A stretch of 6,855 bases of DNA. Origin: Chamaesiphon sp. (lineage in GTDB: Bacteria > Cyanobacteriota > Cyanobacteriia > Cyanobacteriales > Chamaesiphonaceae). This document shows positions 6,712 to 6,855 of this stretch, piece after piece (position 1 is the first letter of the stretch; every line of letters starts with the position of its first letter). The stretch is taken from NCBI GenBank assembly GCA_020059425.1, contig JAGVCD010000045.1, positions 1 through 6,855 on the forward strand. Direction: 5' to 3'. Under the pieces are notes generated by a model that had not been told where the DNA came from, made no database searches, and saw only the letters and a list, made by a program, of their open reading frames with translations. Made by a program: the position numbers and the translations under genes.

Positions 6712-6739
6712 TGATAAAGAATATCTCAAATTTGCCCCC

Positions 6740-6855
6740 ATGCAGACCCTGCCCTCCCTCCATAGCAATAGTATTACTGAGGCTCATAATCCACTTTGTA
6801 CTGATGGTGTAATTCAACGCCGCCAGACCCGTCCAGTTCAAGTAGGGAGCGTCAC
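6740..6855 (+). CDS. ispG: IspG, 4-hydroxy-3-methylbut-2-enyl diphosphate synthase, N-terminal fragment
   Basis: Only the first 38 codons and two bases are present; the gene runs off the right edge. The peptide starts MQTLPSL and, after a variable linker, reads VIQRRQTRPVQVGSV with AC as the start of the next codon, consistent with Thr. Cyanobacterial IspG (GcpE) begins the same way: MQTL or similar, a loose linker, then RRKTRPVxVGxVTxGG before the conserved VVVQSMINEDT. The enzyme uses a [4Fe-4S] cluster and, in cyanobacteria and plastids, ferredoxin to convert cyclic methylerythritol diphosphate to HMBPP in the MEP isoprenoid pathway; the cluster cysteines lie beyond the window. The ATG at 6740 lacks a clear Shine-Dalgarno, but no other in-frame start is close. 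A long ORF on the opposite strand over the same bases is its shadow. Confidence 0.88.
   Translation, partial: MQTLPSLHSNSITEAHNPLCTDGVIQRRQTRPVQVGSV

Larger units (their letters stand above)
6138..6739. other. 600-base region between divergent genes, no established gene
   Basis: This stretch separates the start of the patatin-like gene from that of ispG and must hold the promoters of both. 6138-6311 is AT-rich with no coding character on either strand. 6312-6455 (-) and 6485-6622 (+) are possible small ORFs. An A8 run lies at 6430-6437. 6623-6739 looks like the ispG promoter region, with two overlapping CGATCG sites at 6664-6673. I see no tRNA, riboswitch, insertion sequence or terminal repeat. 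A decayed gene is possible but none is recognisable. Confidence 0.6.

Noticed and set aside
6138..6739. tRNA, riboswitch, CRISPR array or mobile-element ends in the large gap
   Set aside because: No cloverleaf, no repeated spacer pattern, no terminal inverted repeats and no transposase fragment could be seen.
6617..6841. 74-codon ORF on the - strand
   Set aside because: It covers the ispG start on the opposite strand; the ispG N-terminal match is specific, so this frame is its antisense shadow.

Overview
The window reads as chromosomal DNA from a cyanobacterium. Three things support this. The palindrome CGATCG (core of the cyanobacterial HIP1 repeat) occurs 18 times in 6.9 kb, where about 1.7 would be expected by chance. 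The protein set contains a DUF4079-type membrane protein and a J-like/metalloprotease architecture that I associate with cyanobacteria. The right edge carries the first 38 codons of an IspG whose N-terminus matches the cyanobacterial form. I cannot assign a genus. No tRNA, rRNA, CRISPR array, transposase or prophage signal was seen.

Layout. The left part (73-1516, + strand) is a probable two-gene unit: a small four-helix, histidine-bearing DUF4079 membrane protein, then a fructosamine/ketosamine-3-kinase 52 bases downstream. The kinase has the full catalytic signature and the redox-switch cysteine known from this family. Its start codon is ambiguous (593 or 656), and the 593 start lies in a 9-bp hairpin. 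A second block on the - strand converges on it, with an AT-rich hairpin at the junction as a possible shared terminator. This block holds a 415-residue protein (J-like domain without HPD, a small alpha/beta domain, then a polytopic membrane region with HELGH) and, transcriptionally upstream of it, a 1051-residue patatin-related protein with a C-terminal DUF3376-type region and two terminal membrane helices.

The right part (6138-6739) is about 600 bases without an established gene. It holds two possible small ORFs that point away from each other (a 45-residue membrane-like peptide on +, and a 47-residue one on -) and a candidate promoter in front of ispG. ispG starts at 6740 and runs off the window.

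How the genes may work together. The kinase would repair glycated proteins, and DUF4079 may be a redox or haem membrane protein; both could relate to redox or sugar stress, but this is inference. The patatin-like lipase and the membrane metalloprotease-like protein share a strand with a 191-base gap. They are the most interesting pair: a membrane-anchored lipid hydrolase next to a putative intramembrane protease with a chaperone-like N-terminus. Nothing in the sequence proves that they act together. ispG belongs to isoprenoid synthesis and is probably an unrelated housekeeping neighbour.
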